From the NCBI GenBank assembly GCA_900554515.1, contig USHN01000009.1, positions 1 through 40,786 on the forward strand: a DNA stretch of 40,786 bases, in the 5' to 3' direction. The notes below the pieces were generated by a model that was given only the letters and a program-made list of their open reading frames with translations, was not told the DNA's origin and did no database searches. This stretch comes from an uncultured Acidaminococcus sp. (GTDB taxonomy: Bacteria > Bacillota > Negativicutes > Acidaminococcales > Acidaminococcaceae). Of the stretch, positions 15,943-23,208 are shown piece after piece. Made by a program: the position numbers and the translations under genes. Each line of letters opens with the position of its first letter. The stretch's first letter is position 1.

Positions 15943-16190
15943 GCTTTGTCCGTCTCCTCCGGGAACAGGGTCAGTTTATAGTCATCCGGTCCTTGTTCCA
16001 CTACTTTTTTTACATCCTGCTGCACTTTTTGTAATTGTGCCGTACAGTTTTGGGATAGTTCCATCCCTTTCTTGAAAAGCTGTACCGAGGTTTCCAGCGG
16101 CAGTTCCCCGCTTTCCAATTGCTGTACGATCTCTTCCAGCTGTTTCAGTCCTTCTTCAAAAGAAAGGGTTTCTGTTTTCTTTTTGGGCAT
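15939..16190 (-). CDS. xseB: Exodeoxyribonuclease VII small subunit
   Basis: 83 residues with the XseB signature LSFEEGLKQLEEIVQQLESGELPLE. It forms a helical rod that binds the large subunit in a multimer (XseA1:XseBn). It sits 5 nt after xseA and overlaps ispA by 4 nt. A weak purine-rich ribosome site lies in AGAAAGGATAAAAATAATG. Confidence 0.95.
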   Translation of the reverse strand: MPKKKTETLSFEEGLKQLEEIVQQLESGELPLETSVQLFKKGMELSQNCTAQLQKVQQDVKKVVEQGPDDYKLTLFPEETDKA

Positions 16191-16195
16191 TATTT

Positions 16196-17404
16196 TTATC
16201 CTTTCTCAACGCTGTGTACCGACGAGGTCAAGGACCCTTTTGCAAAATGCGTTCGAACCAGTTCGCCGACTTGACTGGCTTCTGGGGATGTAAGCAATTT
16301 ACCGTCCAGCGTTTCGGTTAACGTATATCCCCGCTGCAACACGCCATAAGGATCCAATGCAGACAAGCGTGCTACCAAAAGCGCCAGTGCCTGGGATTTT
16401 TCTTTCTTATAGTGCTCCCAACTATTTTTTAATTTTTCACCAGTACGGTCCAGCTCCATCTCGGTACCTTCCCATAACCGTTCCGGATGAGTCAATGCCC
16501 AGGAAGAAGAAAGGTGTTCCAGACTTGTCTGAGACTTTGACAGGGCCGCTTCCATGGTGCGCAGCAGGCGCCGGCTAAAGTCCATCACTTTTTCCCGGTC
16601 ACCCGTACGCTCTGGCACGGCGAGTTCCGCTGCTGCAGACGGCGTAGGCGCCCGCAGATCTGCTACAAAATCACTTAAGGTAAAGTCCACTTCGTGTCCT
16701 ACCGCACTAATCACAGGAATTTGTGAAGCAGCGATGGCACGTACTACCCCTTCATCATTAAAAGCCCACAGATCTTCCATACTACCCCCGCCCCGGCCTA
16801 CGATAAGTACATCACATAAGGCATGGCGGTTCATGAACTGGATGCCGTGAATGATCTCTCGGGGCGCATCTGTACCTTGGACTTTGACCGGGTAAAGACG
16901 CAGTGCTACTCCGGGATCCCGTCGCCCGCTTACATTGATAATATCCCGCACTGCAGCACCTGCTGAACTTGTGACAATCCCAACTACTCTGGGACGGGAT
17001 GGGATTGGGCGTTTCTTTTCTGGATCAAACAGTCCTTCGGCCTGTAGTTTTTGCTTCAAGGCCTCAAAGGCCACCATCAGATTCCCGGCCCCTAGCGGCA
17101 TCAGCATATCTACGTAAAACTGATAGGTGCCATCCCGTTCGTACACATCAATCCGTCCAATGCCCAGCACCTGATCACCATTTTTAGGGAGTGCCTTCAG
17201 CCGTCTGGCATTACCAGCAAACAGCACCGCTTTTAATACAGTATTGCCGTCTTTTAAATAAAAATAGCAATGCCCGGAAGGATATTGCTTAAAATTAGAG
17301 ATTTCTCCCTGAATCTGCAGATTGGCAAAGGCTGTTTCACTGTGAAACAGCTGTTTTGCCATGCGGTTGATTTCCGATACGGTATAAACTTTTCCCACGA
17401 TCAT
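16196..17404 (-). CDS. xseA: Exodeoxyribonuclease VII large subunit
   Basis: Catalytic subunit of the single-strand-specific exonuclease VII. The start is placed at ATG 17404 (MIVGKVYTVSEINRMAKQL), which overlaps the preceding gene's stop by 4 nt and gives 402 residues. An upstream frame extension lies wholly within the neighbouring gene. An N-terminal OB-fold (LQIQGEISNFKQYPSGHCYF) precedes the catalytic core with VGIVTSSAGAAVRDI, ILIVGRGGGSMEDLWAFNDE and ISAVGHEVDFTLSDFVADLRAPTP. A coiled coil follows (about 270-350). Confidence 0.95.
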   Translation of the reverse strand: MIVGKVYTVSEINRMAKQLFHSETAFANLQIQGEISNFKQYPSGHCYFYLKDGNTVLKAVLFAGNARRLKALPKNGDQVLGIGRIDVYERDGTYQFYVDMLMPLGAGNLMVAFEALKQKLQAEGLFDPEKKRPIPSRPRVVGIVTSSAGAAVRDIINVSGRRDPGVALRLYPVKVQGTDAPREIIHGIQFMNRHALCDVLIVGRGGGSMEDLWAFNDEGVVRAIAASQIPVISAVGHEVDFTLSDFVADLRAPTPSAAAELAVPERTGDREKVMDFSRRLLRTMEAALSKSQTSLEHLSSSWALTHPERLWEGTEMELDRTGEKLKNSWEHYKKEKSQALALLVARLSALDPYGVLQRGYTLTETLDGKLLTSPEASQVGELVRTHFAKGSLTSSVHSVEKG

Positions 17405-18360
17405 AGGAAATTCCTCACTTTTTGTACGCCCAGCCAGGCATTCCCAATTGCTCCATCCACACTGCACGCAGGCGCTCCGGCCCAAATTTTGACATGTATC
17501 GTTGCTAAGTGTGCTTGTAAGAGCCGCCGAATTTCTTTATTGGCACTGACACCGCCACATAAATAGACATCCTGGATAGACTCTTTTTTACATAAGTACA
17601 GCAGAACCTTTGAGAGTCCCTTGGCAATACACTGCTCCGTCCCTAGGGCAACCGCTGCCGGATCTGCGCCTTGCTGGATTGCGCGCAGGGCTGCGCTGCA
17701 AGGGCCAGATAAGCTCATCTGATTTTGCTCCGTCCAGACTTTAAAAGAAACGGGGGTTATTGCTTTCCGGGCCAGCATTTCCAGCTGGGAGCCTGTGGGA
17801 AAAGTAAGCCCAAGAGCCACCCCTACCCTATCGATAAATTGTCCCGCATGCAGGTCTATGCTGGCTCCTAGTGGCGTGAAAGAAACATCCAGGGGATTTT
17901 CTGTTTCTTTTTTGCAGAGTAAAAAATCCGTAGTTCCTCCGGAAATATGCACCAATAAGAAACGCTCCGTTACTTTTTGCCCCAGAGACCAAAGCACGGC
18001 ATACAAATGATTGTGCTGATGGGTGGAATCTATGCGCGGGATTTGGAGCATTTTAGCCAGGCTTCTTCCCATGCCCAGCCCTGGCAGAAAGGCTGGCATA
18101 TAAGAATCTTCCCGAGGGCGGGGCCGCTCACTGACACAAATTGTCTCTAGTTTCACGCCATGCAGCGGCAGCTGCTCCACCAGCTCCGGCAGGTTCCTGG
18201 TATGCTGGTACACCATTTCCGACTGGGAGAGGCCTCTATGTCCCTGTTTCACCGTAAGGACTTTTCTGAGGTCTGCCAAAAGGGTTCCCTTCTCCCCCAT
18301 CAGTGCCAGGCTGGTGGTATAGCAACTGGTATCGATGCCCAAAACAGCCTTTTCAGGCAT
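17401..18360 (-). CDS. TsaD/Kae1-like (peptidase M22 family) paralogue
   Basis: A 319-residue ASKHA-fold protein starting AVLGIDTSCYTTSLAL, like the TsaD/Gcp family that makes t6A in tRNA. The metal-binding HxxxH of TsaD corresponds to H114-QHN-H118 here. ISGGTTDF (nucleotide binding), LCGGVSANKEIR and a late Asp in SVDGAIGNA are also present. It differs from true TsaD in many core positions, and the location between nusB and xseA is typical of a Firmicute paralogue. The genuine tsaD would be expected elsewhere in the genome. Function is unknown; an O-sialoglycoprotein peptidase label is historical. It overlaps nusB by 8 nt and xseA by 4 nt. Confidence 0.8.
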   Translation of the reverse strand: MPEKAVLGIDTSCYTTSLALMGEKGTLLADLRKVLTVKQGHRGLSQSEMVYQHTRNLPELVEQLPLHGVKLETICVSERPRPREDSYMPAFLPGLGMGRSLAKMLQIPRIDSTHQHNHLYAVLWSLGQKVTERFLLVHISGGTTDFLLCKKETENPLDVSFTPLGASIDLHAGQFIDRVGVALGLTFPTGSQLEMLARKAITPVSFKVWTEQNQMSLSGPCSAALRAIQQGADPAAVALGTEQCIAKGLSKVLLYLCKKESIQDVYLCGGVSANKEIRRLLQAHLATIHVKIWAGAPACSVDGAIGNAWLGVQKVRNFL

Positions 18361-18769
18361 GCTTTTTCACCAGCGTACCCAATAACCCATTGATAAATAC
18401 AGGAGAATGATCTTCCCCATATGTTTTGGCTAGTTCTACCGCTTCATTAATTGCTACCGCCGGAGGAATTTTTTCCTCCCCGTAAAACATTTCGTAGGCA
18501 GCCATCCTGAGCAGGTTGCGGTCAATGCCTCCCATCCGTTCCATTTTCCAGTCCGGATTCAGAGTATTCATTTCTGCATCAATCGTTTCCAGATTATTCC
18601 TCACGCCCGTTACTATCTGCAGGGCATAGTGCAGGTCTTTTTTTGTCGCTTTTGGGAGATCGCTCTCTCCTGCCATAAAATCCACCGTGTCTTCCAGGTC
18701 CTGTGACTCATTAAAATCCAGGGCAAACAAGCTGCGCAAGGCCACCGTCCTAGCTTCTCTTCTGCTCAT
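18353..18769 (-). CDS. nusB: Transcription antitermination factor NusB
   Basis: A 138-residue all-helical RNA-binding protein that joins NusE (S10) on boxA to promote rRNA antitermination. Signatures are the N-terminal RREARTVALRSLFALDF, DRNLLRMAAYEMFY and PPAVAINEAVELAKTYG. The C-terminal YINGLLGTLVKKH-type ending appears here as FINGLLGTLVKKH. GGAG lies in front of the ATG. It follows the Asp23/AmaP genes, the common Firmicute order. Confidence 0.95.
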   Translation of the reverse strand: MSRREARTVALRSLFALDFNESQDLEDTVDFMAGESDLPKATKKDLHYALQIVTGVRNNLETIDAEMNTLNPDWKMERMGGIDRNLLRMAAYEMFYGEEKIPPAVAINEAVELAKTYGEDHSPVFINGLLGTLVKKHA

Positions 18770-18799
18770 TCTATTTAAGGCTCCTTTACTTGGTTAAAA

Positions 18800-19024
18800 T
18801 CATTTATGATACGGGGGCAGCCAGTTATCCAATAGATCCACAAGATCTTCCCCTTCGTCCATTTTGTTTCCGATATAAAATCCCAGGCCGATACACAACA
18901 GCAAAAATACAGCCCGGAAAAATCCTAAAAGCAAAAATAAGATGCCTACCAAGAGCCCGGCAGTAGCGCAGATGACCCGCCACCGGATCGTTGCAAACAG
19001 TTTGCGTAAAATTTCCTGCCACAT
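18800..19024 (-). CDS. Small membrane protein, DUF2273 family
   Basis: 74 residues with a helical hairpin of two hydrophobic segments (about 17-35 and 37-52) followed by NKMDEGEDLVDLLDNWLP. DUF2273 proteins are typically encoded with Asp23 and AmaP and are thought to belong to the same envelope stress complex at the cytoplasmic membrane. It is 12 nt after amaP in the operon. No enzymatic motif is present. Confidence 0.85.
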   Translation of the reverse strand: MWQEILRKLFATIRWRVICATAGLLVGILFLLLGFFRAVFLLLCIGLGFYIGNKMDEGEDLVDLLDNWLPPYHK

Positions 19025-19036
19025 GGCGATACACCT

Positions 19037-19558
19037 CTACTCCTTGGCTTTGATATGCTTAAAGAACACATCCACATCTGCCACTTCTACACCAATGACA
19101 TTGCGAATATTTTTCTTTACTGTACGCTTGACTTCATCTGTAGTATCCGGGATATTGATCCCCGGTTCAATGGAAGCATTGATGCGAACCATCAATTGGT
19201 TGTTTTTCAGCAGTTTTACCCGTACCTTAGAACCAAAAACTCCATACACATCATTAGTGAACCCGGCCACATAATCTTCCATAGCACCTTGGCTCACATG
19301 GATTTTGCCATCGGGTCCATTGTCAAACGTCAAGTCATTACTGCCGCCCCGGCTCCAGCTGGCAACCAAAAGCCGCATGCTCACCAGGAAAACCACGGCG
19401 CCTGCTGCCGCATACTCCCAGCGGCCCGGTACTCTTGCTGCAAAATTCATAAGATTCTCCATTGGGATCCAGTTAAAACTGACGATGATCAGCAGCACGC
19501 TTGCTACTGCCATAAAACAGGTATATAGTGTTAAAATAATCCGATCAAAAATACTCAT
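19037..19558 (-). CDS. amaP: Alkaline shock response membrane anchor protein AmaP
   Basis: 173 residues: two N-terminal membrane helices (about 8-30 and 49-67), then a cytosolic Asp23-like domain (about 85-168, with KIHVSQGAMEDYVAG and GINIPDTTDEVKRTVKKNI). AmaP anchors Asp23 to the membrane in Staphylococcus. Its start overlaps the asp23 stop by 4 nt, so it is translationally coupled to its partner. Confidence 0.9.
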   Translation of the reverse strand: MSIFDRIILTLYTCFMAVASVLLIIVSFNWIPMENLMNFAARVPGRWEYAAAGAVVFLVSMRLLVASWSRGGSNDLTFDNGPDGKIHVSQGAMEDYVAGFTNDVYGVFGSKVRVKLLKNNQLMVRINASIEPGINIPDTTDEVKRTVKKNIRNVIGVEVADVDVFFKHIKAKE

Positions 19559-20127
19559 AGCTTTGCCTCTATTTCAGACGCTTCCACCGGCTGTGCCGCT
19601 TCATCTGGCACCTTTTCTTCCGGTTGAGGCGCTTCCAGTGTATTTTGCTTTGCCGCATACACTGGTTCTTCCTCCCATTTCTTCATTAATTCCTCGGTAT
19701 CATCTTTGGCGGTGAGTTCCTTATTCTTTTCTTTTTTGACCCCTTCTACATGGATATCTACAGCTGTCACTTCAAATCCAGTCATCGCCTCTACAGATTC
19801 TTTTACTTTTTCCTGAAGCTTGATTGCCACATCCGGGATATTATATCCGTAGGTGATGATCACATGAACTTCCACCCGTACAGAGTGACCTTCCGTTTCC
19901 ACCTTTATCCCTTTGGAGAAGTTTTGCTTGCCCAGCATATCCGTCAGACCTTCTCGGATGCCGCCGCTCATGGCATATACACCATTGACCTCACTGGCTG
20001 CCAGCCCAGCTACAATGGTGAGGACTTCATCAGCAACCTTGATATCACCCATTTCGTCCCGAACAGCATCCTGTTCCACAGGATGTTCAGATTCCATTTT
20101 CTCCAGGTTGTCTTTATCTTCTTTCAT
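19555..20127 (-). CDS. asp23: Asp23/Gls24 family envelope stress response protein
   Basis: 190 residues from ATG 20127, chosen over an in-frame ATG 7 codons upstream because AAGGAG lies 7-8 nt before it. After an acidic N-terminus, the Asp23 domain covers about residues 30-130 (EVLTIVAGLAASEVNGVYAM, IITYGYNIPDVAIKLQEKV, VTAVDIHVEGVK). A long charged, disordered tail follows. It is the first gene of the long operon. A weak -10 TACAAT (minus strand, 20176-20171) lies upstream without a clear -35. Confidence 0.88.
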   Translation of the reverse strand: MKEDKDNLEKMESEHPVEQDAVRDEMGDIKVADEVLTIVAGLAASEVNGVYAMSGGIREGLTDMLGKQNFSKGIKVETEGHSVRVEVHVIITYGYNIPDVAIKLQEKVKESVEAMTGFEVTAVDIHVEGVKKEKNKELTAKDDTEELMKKWEEEPVYAAKQNTLEAPQPEEKVPDEAAQPVEASEIEAKL

Positions 20128-20260
20128 GGACTGTCTCCTTAGTCGCAAATTTATACATTTTTACTCTCTTATTGTACCACAGATGACGGTAAACGAATAG
20201 TAGCAAGTGATTTCGTTGACGGCATGAATTGAACCATTCGCTTACTCCTATAATATGTAA

Positions 20261-20338
20261 GAGCATCCTCCTTTCTTGGCTTTTCGTTATTTGCTAACGA
20301 CTATTGCCATCCAAGAAATAAGGATGCTCTCTTTTATT
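20261..20338 (+). ncRNA. Candidate small structured RNA
   Basis: TATAAT (20249-20254) is followed 7 nt later by a long hairpin. GAGCATCC (20261-20268) pairs with GGATGCTC (20322-20329), TTTCTTGG (20272-20279) with CCAAGAAA (20311-20318), and inside these TCGTTA (20284-20289) with TAACGA (20295-20300). The tail is TCTTTTATTTT. The predicted transcript start coincides with the first base of the outer stem and the end looks like a terminator, giving an RNA of about 78 nt. The -35 is poor (TTGAAC at 14-nt spacing). No known RNA family was recognised. It could instead be a terminator or a small inverted-repeat element. Confidence 0.4.
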
Positions 20339-20340
20339 TT

Positions 20341-20616
20341 GGTCTTAAAAATTTACGTCAAAGGATTGCTATCTACTTTAAAAAGTCATATAGATATCTG
20401 ACTTCTCGTTTGTTTTTATTAATCCCCGATCCCACCCTCATCTAAAGCAGTTGACGCCTGGTAGTACGTAGTAAGCCATTACGATGCATTTGTAATTCAT
20501 GAAGGCCTGCACAGTTTATTTCTATTCCGCCTCGTAGAATATTATTAGGGAATTTCCCTGAACTCGACTTTGGCAATCGATGCCTGGCGTCCACTCTGTT
20601 CTAGATTACCATCTTT
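20341..20616. other. Intergenic stretch without convincing genes
   Basis: With the candidate RNA, this fills the 468-nt gap between asp23 and the DIP1984 gene. It contains the left half of a split repeat (20344-20379) and a 50-codon minus-strand frame beginning GTG (20594-20442). That frame has no ribosome site and no recognised family, so it is not called as a gene. It may be debris of an inserted segment. Confidence 0.4.
20344..20379 (+). repeat. Split repeat, left half
   Basis: Matches 23209-23244 with only a few differences (ttAcgtcaaaggAttgctatctActtt type changes). At the intact copy the matching right half follows at once; here it lies about 730 bp away at 21108. Confidence 0.65.
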
Positions 20617-21075
20617 TTAACTATCAATCAATTCCACTGACCAATTGGTAGCTTGCAGTGTATTATCTAGCAGGCGAATTCTCTTTGCAATACTATCAGC
20701 AGTTTTCTGTAATTGCGCTACACTGATGGTTGTAACAATTTTAATTTCTGTCCCTCTTGCCCGATAAGTTGTCGTACTTGCTCTATCCGCTACTTTCCTA
20801 TATGCAGCAAGACGAATAGCTTCACAATCTTTTTCCGCAATAATCTCTGTCAAAGACTTTCCATCCACTATTGTTTTACAATTTGTCAAGTTAATATCTG
20901 TGATGAGTTTCTGTAGTTGTTTAATGGAGGCATTCAATTCCGTGAGTAATTTTTCTGGTTTTTCGTTGGGAATCTCTCCTTCTTGGACCATACAATTTTG
21001 ATTCAGCCGATCGCTCAAATCCTGGATTTTCTTATTTAAATCCGCTCTTTCCTGCAGTGCTTCTGCTAATTTCAT
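20617..21075 (-). CDS. DIP1984 family protein
   Basis: A 152-residue mostly helical protein of unknown function. The family pattern is clear: MKLAEALQERADLNKKIQDL at the start (coiled coil), VQEGEIPNEKP, ITDINLTNC, then IKIVTTISVAQLQKTADSIAK and a C-terminal NWSVELI. The ATG at 21075 is chosen over one 5 codons upstream because it begins the conserved MKLAEAL and GGAG lies 9 nt before it. Members often occur in accessory regions of Firmicutes and Actinobacteria. Here it lies between the two halves of a split repeat, suggesting it arrived as, or within, an insertion (inference). Confidence 0.85.
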   Translation of the reverse strand: MKLAEALQERADLNKKIQDLSDRLNQNCMVQEGEIPNEKPEKLLTELNASIKQLQKLITDINLTNCKTIVDGKSLTEIIAEKDCEAIRLAAYRKVADRASTTTYRARGTEIKIVTTISVAQLQKTADSIAKRIRLLDNTLQATNWSVELIDS

Positions 21076-21107
21076 AGTATCACACTCCATTCTCAGTTTT
21101 TTGTTTT

Positions 21108-21147
21108 ATTTTTCTTTTCCGGCTTTATGCAAAGACTTAGTGTGTCA
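21108..21147 (+). repeat. Split repeat, right half
   Basis: Matches 23246-23284 (atttttcttttcc-G/T-gctttatgcaaaga...). On the minus strand both copies keep the same short reading, KSLHKAGKEK followed by a stop, preceded by a stop, so they look like the 3' end of a lost gene or a conserved intergenic repeat. Confidence 0.65.
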
Positions 21148-21263
21148 TTTCATAGAGTCACCTTATGGTTGTGTCCCGCTCAACATGTCATTATTAAGAT
21201 TATTTTAGCATATTTGTTTCAAGATTGGGAGGGTTTTATGACAGCGTGACGGCGTCCGTTAAA

Positions 21264-21313
21264 TGAAAAAGTAAATGCAGCTTATTCGAAATCTGGTGGC
21301 GTTTACTTTTTCA
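21264..21313 (-). terminator. Inverted repeat after the Y-polymerase/yolD pair
   Basis: Perfect 12-bp arms TGAAAAAGTAAA / TTTACTTTTTCA (21264-21275, 21302-21313) enclose a 26-nt loop, just downstream of the yolD remnant on the minus strand. The T-rich arm followed by CATTT fits a weak terminator. Confidence 0.5.
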
Positions 21314-21350
21314 GGTTATGCTATGATGACCCTACTTGTTTGTTAGCTGG

Positions 21351-21506
21351 CTATAATAGTTGTTCCAGCATTTCCCCGTATCCAGACAAAGCAGCAAATG
21401 GTGCAAATTGCGCAGCTCGCTGGATTCGCTGCATGCGAGGATGTTTTTTAGGTTCTGGATGAGGCAAAAAAACATGTCTTGATAGCGGCTTACGCTTTGT
21501 GTCCTC
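21351..21506 (-). pseudogene. YolD-like protein remnant
   Basis: The minus-strand frame 21506-21351 reads ...KKHPRMQRIQRAAQF, then APFAALSGYGEMLEQLL, the hallmark of YolD-like proteins, which accompany Y-family polymerases in Firmicutes. A stop lies at 21509-21507, and between it and the conserved part there is no ATG, GTG or early TTG. An AGGAGG at 21503-21508 shows where a start should follow, but no start codon is there. The first possible start is TTG 21467, which would already cut into the conserved HxxLP region. It is probably a gene that lost its start codon. A different 65-codon frame over the same bases is the shadow. Confidence 0.7.
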
Positions 21507-22950
21507 CTACCTGCTGATTGCGTTGCCATGTCATAGCCCCCTTTAAAAAATTACTGCCTTTTAGCAGTGCATTCTTACCATATTTCTCCTGAATCCATAA
21601 AATGGTTTCTTGTAATATTTGTTCCCGCTCCTGCGCCGAAAGCACCATAGGGTTTTCCGTTGCTTCCCCAAAAAGACTTTGTTCTGCAAGGCTCTGTACT
21701 CCTTTGCTGCGCCTAGACACATGCTGGGCTGACAGCGTAATGCGGCGCACCAGTAGATGAGGATTGACAATCCGGTCATACAGCTGCATAGTTTTTCTTA
21801 GCAAAAGCTGTCGTGATGCAGTGCCTTCACCCTCACACCGCCAGGATCCGTGAGCGGCACGGGGAAATACGCGGCCATGAAGGTCTTTTTCTACCGGACC
21901 AGAATAGGACTGTCTTCTGTCAGGATCTTCCAGGTTACAGCGATCATACCCTAGTTCCAAAGTCAACTGTTTGGTGACAAGCCTTTTTTTTACTAAATCC
22001 AGAACTAATAAATCCGCCATTTCCCACACCAAAAGTCTCGTTCTTAGTGCATCACAAGGCTGCGCCAATACCTGCCCGGTACTCAAGCCGTTTTCCTTGG
22101 AGCGATAGGCTTTAATATCCCGCATCAGGCAAGGTTCCCAGCCCCAGGCATGGTCAATCAATAGTTCTGCATTGATCCCGAACAAAGAATATAATAGATC
22201 CGGATTCACTAGGGACATACGGGCCACATCCCCCATTGTATACATCCCATGACGCTGCAAGGAGCAGGTAATACCGCTACCGATCCGCCAAAAATCTGTC
22301 AGGGGTTGATGGTCCCATAATCTTTTTCGGTAAGCCTCTTCTGTCAATGCGGCGATCCGTACCCCGTCCGGATCAGGCGGCAGATGTTTTGCAATTATAT
22401 CCATGGCGATCTTGCACAAATACAGGTTACTCCCGATCCCAGCTGTTGCCGTAATGCCTGTCTTTGCCAGGACTTCTCCTACCATGTTTCTCACCAGTGT
22501 ATGCGGCGTCATTCCGTAAAGCTGTAAATAGGGCGTCAGATCCATCATCACTTCATCTACAGAATACACATGCAAGTCTTCCGGTGCTATATACTTGCGA
22601 TAGAGTGACACAATCCTGGCGCTGGTTTCCATATAGTGGCGCATGTGCGGTGTTGCGGCGATATACTTCAAGGACCAATCGGGATGCCTAGAAAGTGCAC
22701 TAGCCAAAAAAGAAGAGCCAGAGAATTCTCTGCCGCAATTACCCGTTCGTCGCAAGGCATTGATCTCTTCAACTTTTTGTACGACTTCAAATAAACGAGG
22801 CCGTCCTGGCACACCCCATGCCTTTAAAGCAGGCGAAACTGCCAGACAAATAGTCCGGTCACTGCGGCTGGTATCGGCAATCACTAAACAGGTGTCCAAA
22901 GGGTCCAGTCCCCGATCCACACATTCCACAGAAGCATAAAAGGATTTCAA
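21490..22950 (-). CDS. Y-family DNA polymerase (UmuC/YqjW type), 5' frameshift
   Basis: A translesion DNA polymerase, 486 codons from TTG 22950. Present are LKSFYASVECVDRG, the catalytic YSVDEVMMDL, TATAGIGSNLYLCKIAMD, a helix-hairpin-helix region (WRIGSGITCSLQRHG) and a C-terminal little-finger domain. The first metal-binding Asp is encoded just upstream (VYAAID), but that stretch has no start codon. The natural start is ATG 22981, with GAGG 5 nt before it. Its frame fails because the A-run on the minus strand at 22974-22971 has four A; with three, it reads MIERVYAAID and joins the body. As sequenced, the product lacks the catalytic Asp. A LexA-like box upstream suggests SOS control, and the YolD partner is also damaged. 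Confidence 0.8.
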   Translation of the reverse strand: MKSFYASVECVDRGLDPLDTCLVIADTSRSDRTICLAVSPALKAWGVPGRPRLFEVVQKVEEINALRRTGNCGREFSGSSFLASALSRHPDWSLKYIAATPHMRHYMETSARIVSLYRKYIAPEDLHVYSVDEVMMDLTPYLQLYGMTPHTLVRNMVGEVLAKTGITATAGIGSNLYLCKIAMDIIAKHLPPDPDGVRIAALTEEAYRKRLWDHQPLTDFWRIGSGITCSLQRHGMYTMGDVARMSLVNPDLLYSLFGINAELLIDHAWGWEPCLMRDIKAYRSKENGLSTGQVLAQPCDALRTRLLVWEMADLLVLDLVKKRLVTKQLTLELGYDRCNLEDPDRRQSYSGPVEKDLHGRVFPRAAHGSWRCEGEGTASRQLLLRKTMQLYDRIVNPHLLVRRITLSAQHVSRRSKGVQSLAEQSLFGEATENPMVLSAQEREQILQETILWIQEKYGKNALLKGSNFLKGAMTWQRNQQVGGHKA

Positions 22951-22996
22951 ATCAATTGCTGCATAGACTCTTTTCTATCATAGCTGCCTCGATTAA

Positions 22997-23047
22997 TAAA
23001 CTTTTGTTCGTTAAAATTATTTTAGCATCTTACCATTTATTTTACAA
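22997..23047 (-). promoter_or_regulatory. SOS-type promoter of the Y-polymerase: LexA-like box and sigma-70 elements
   Basis: Minus strand: -35 TTGTAA (23047-23042), 17-nt spacer, -10 TAAAAT (23024-23019). Then CGAACAAAAGTTTA (23010-22997), close to the Firmicute LexA/DinR box CGAAC-N4-GTTCG, lies over the start of transcription, a typical repressor position. Confidence 0.65.
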
Positions 23048-23118
23048 CAGTTTTTAAACATTTGTTTGCTTATGAAGAAATACAGATGAGGTGCTTTTTT
23101 ATATTTGATGAAAATATA

Positions 23119-23165
23119 ACAGTCCCCATTTCTCAGATCTTTTTGATCTGGTAAACGGGGACTGT
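23119..23165 (-). terminator. Strong hairpin downstream of the aldo/keto reductase cluster
   Basis: Outer arms ACAGTCCCC / GGGGACTGT (23119-23127, 23157-23165) and inner arms CAGATC / GATCTG around TTTTT. It lies 140 nt past the last reductase gene on its strand. The T-tract is weak on both strands, so it may act as a terminator or a processed RNA end. The rest of the 326-nt gap holds the promoter above and the intact repeat. Confidence 0.55.
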
Positions 23166-23208
23166 AAAAGAGCTATTTAGGATTAAGTGTACAGACGTTT
23201 TTTTGAAC

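Noticed and set aside
17405..17485. Upstream extension of xseA by 27 codons
   Set aside because: It overlaps the preceding gene in another frame; the ATGA overlap at 17401-17404 and the OB-fold start fit the family.
20442..20594. 50-codon GTG frame between asp23 and the DIP1984 gene
   Set aside because: No ribosome site, no recognisable motif and a location in likely inserted debris.
21332..21529. 65-codon minus-strand frame after the Y-polymerase
   Set aside because: Its translation resembles nothing, while another frame over the same bases reads a clear YolD domain.
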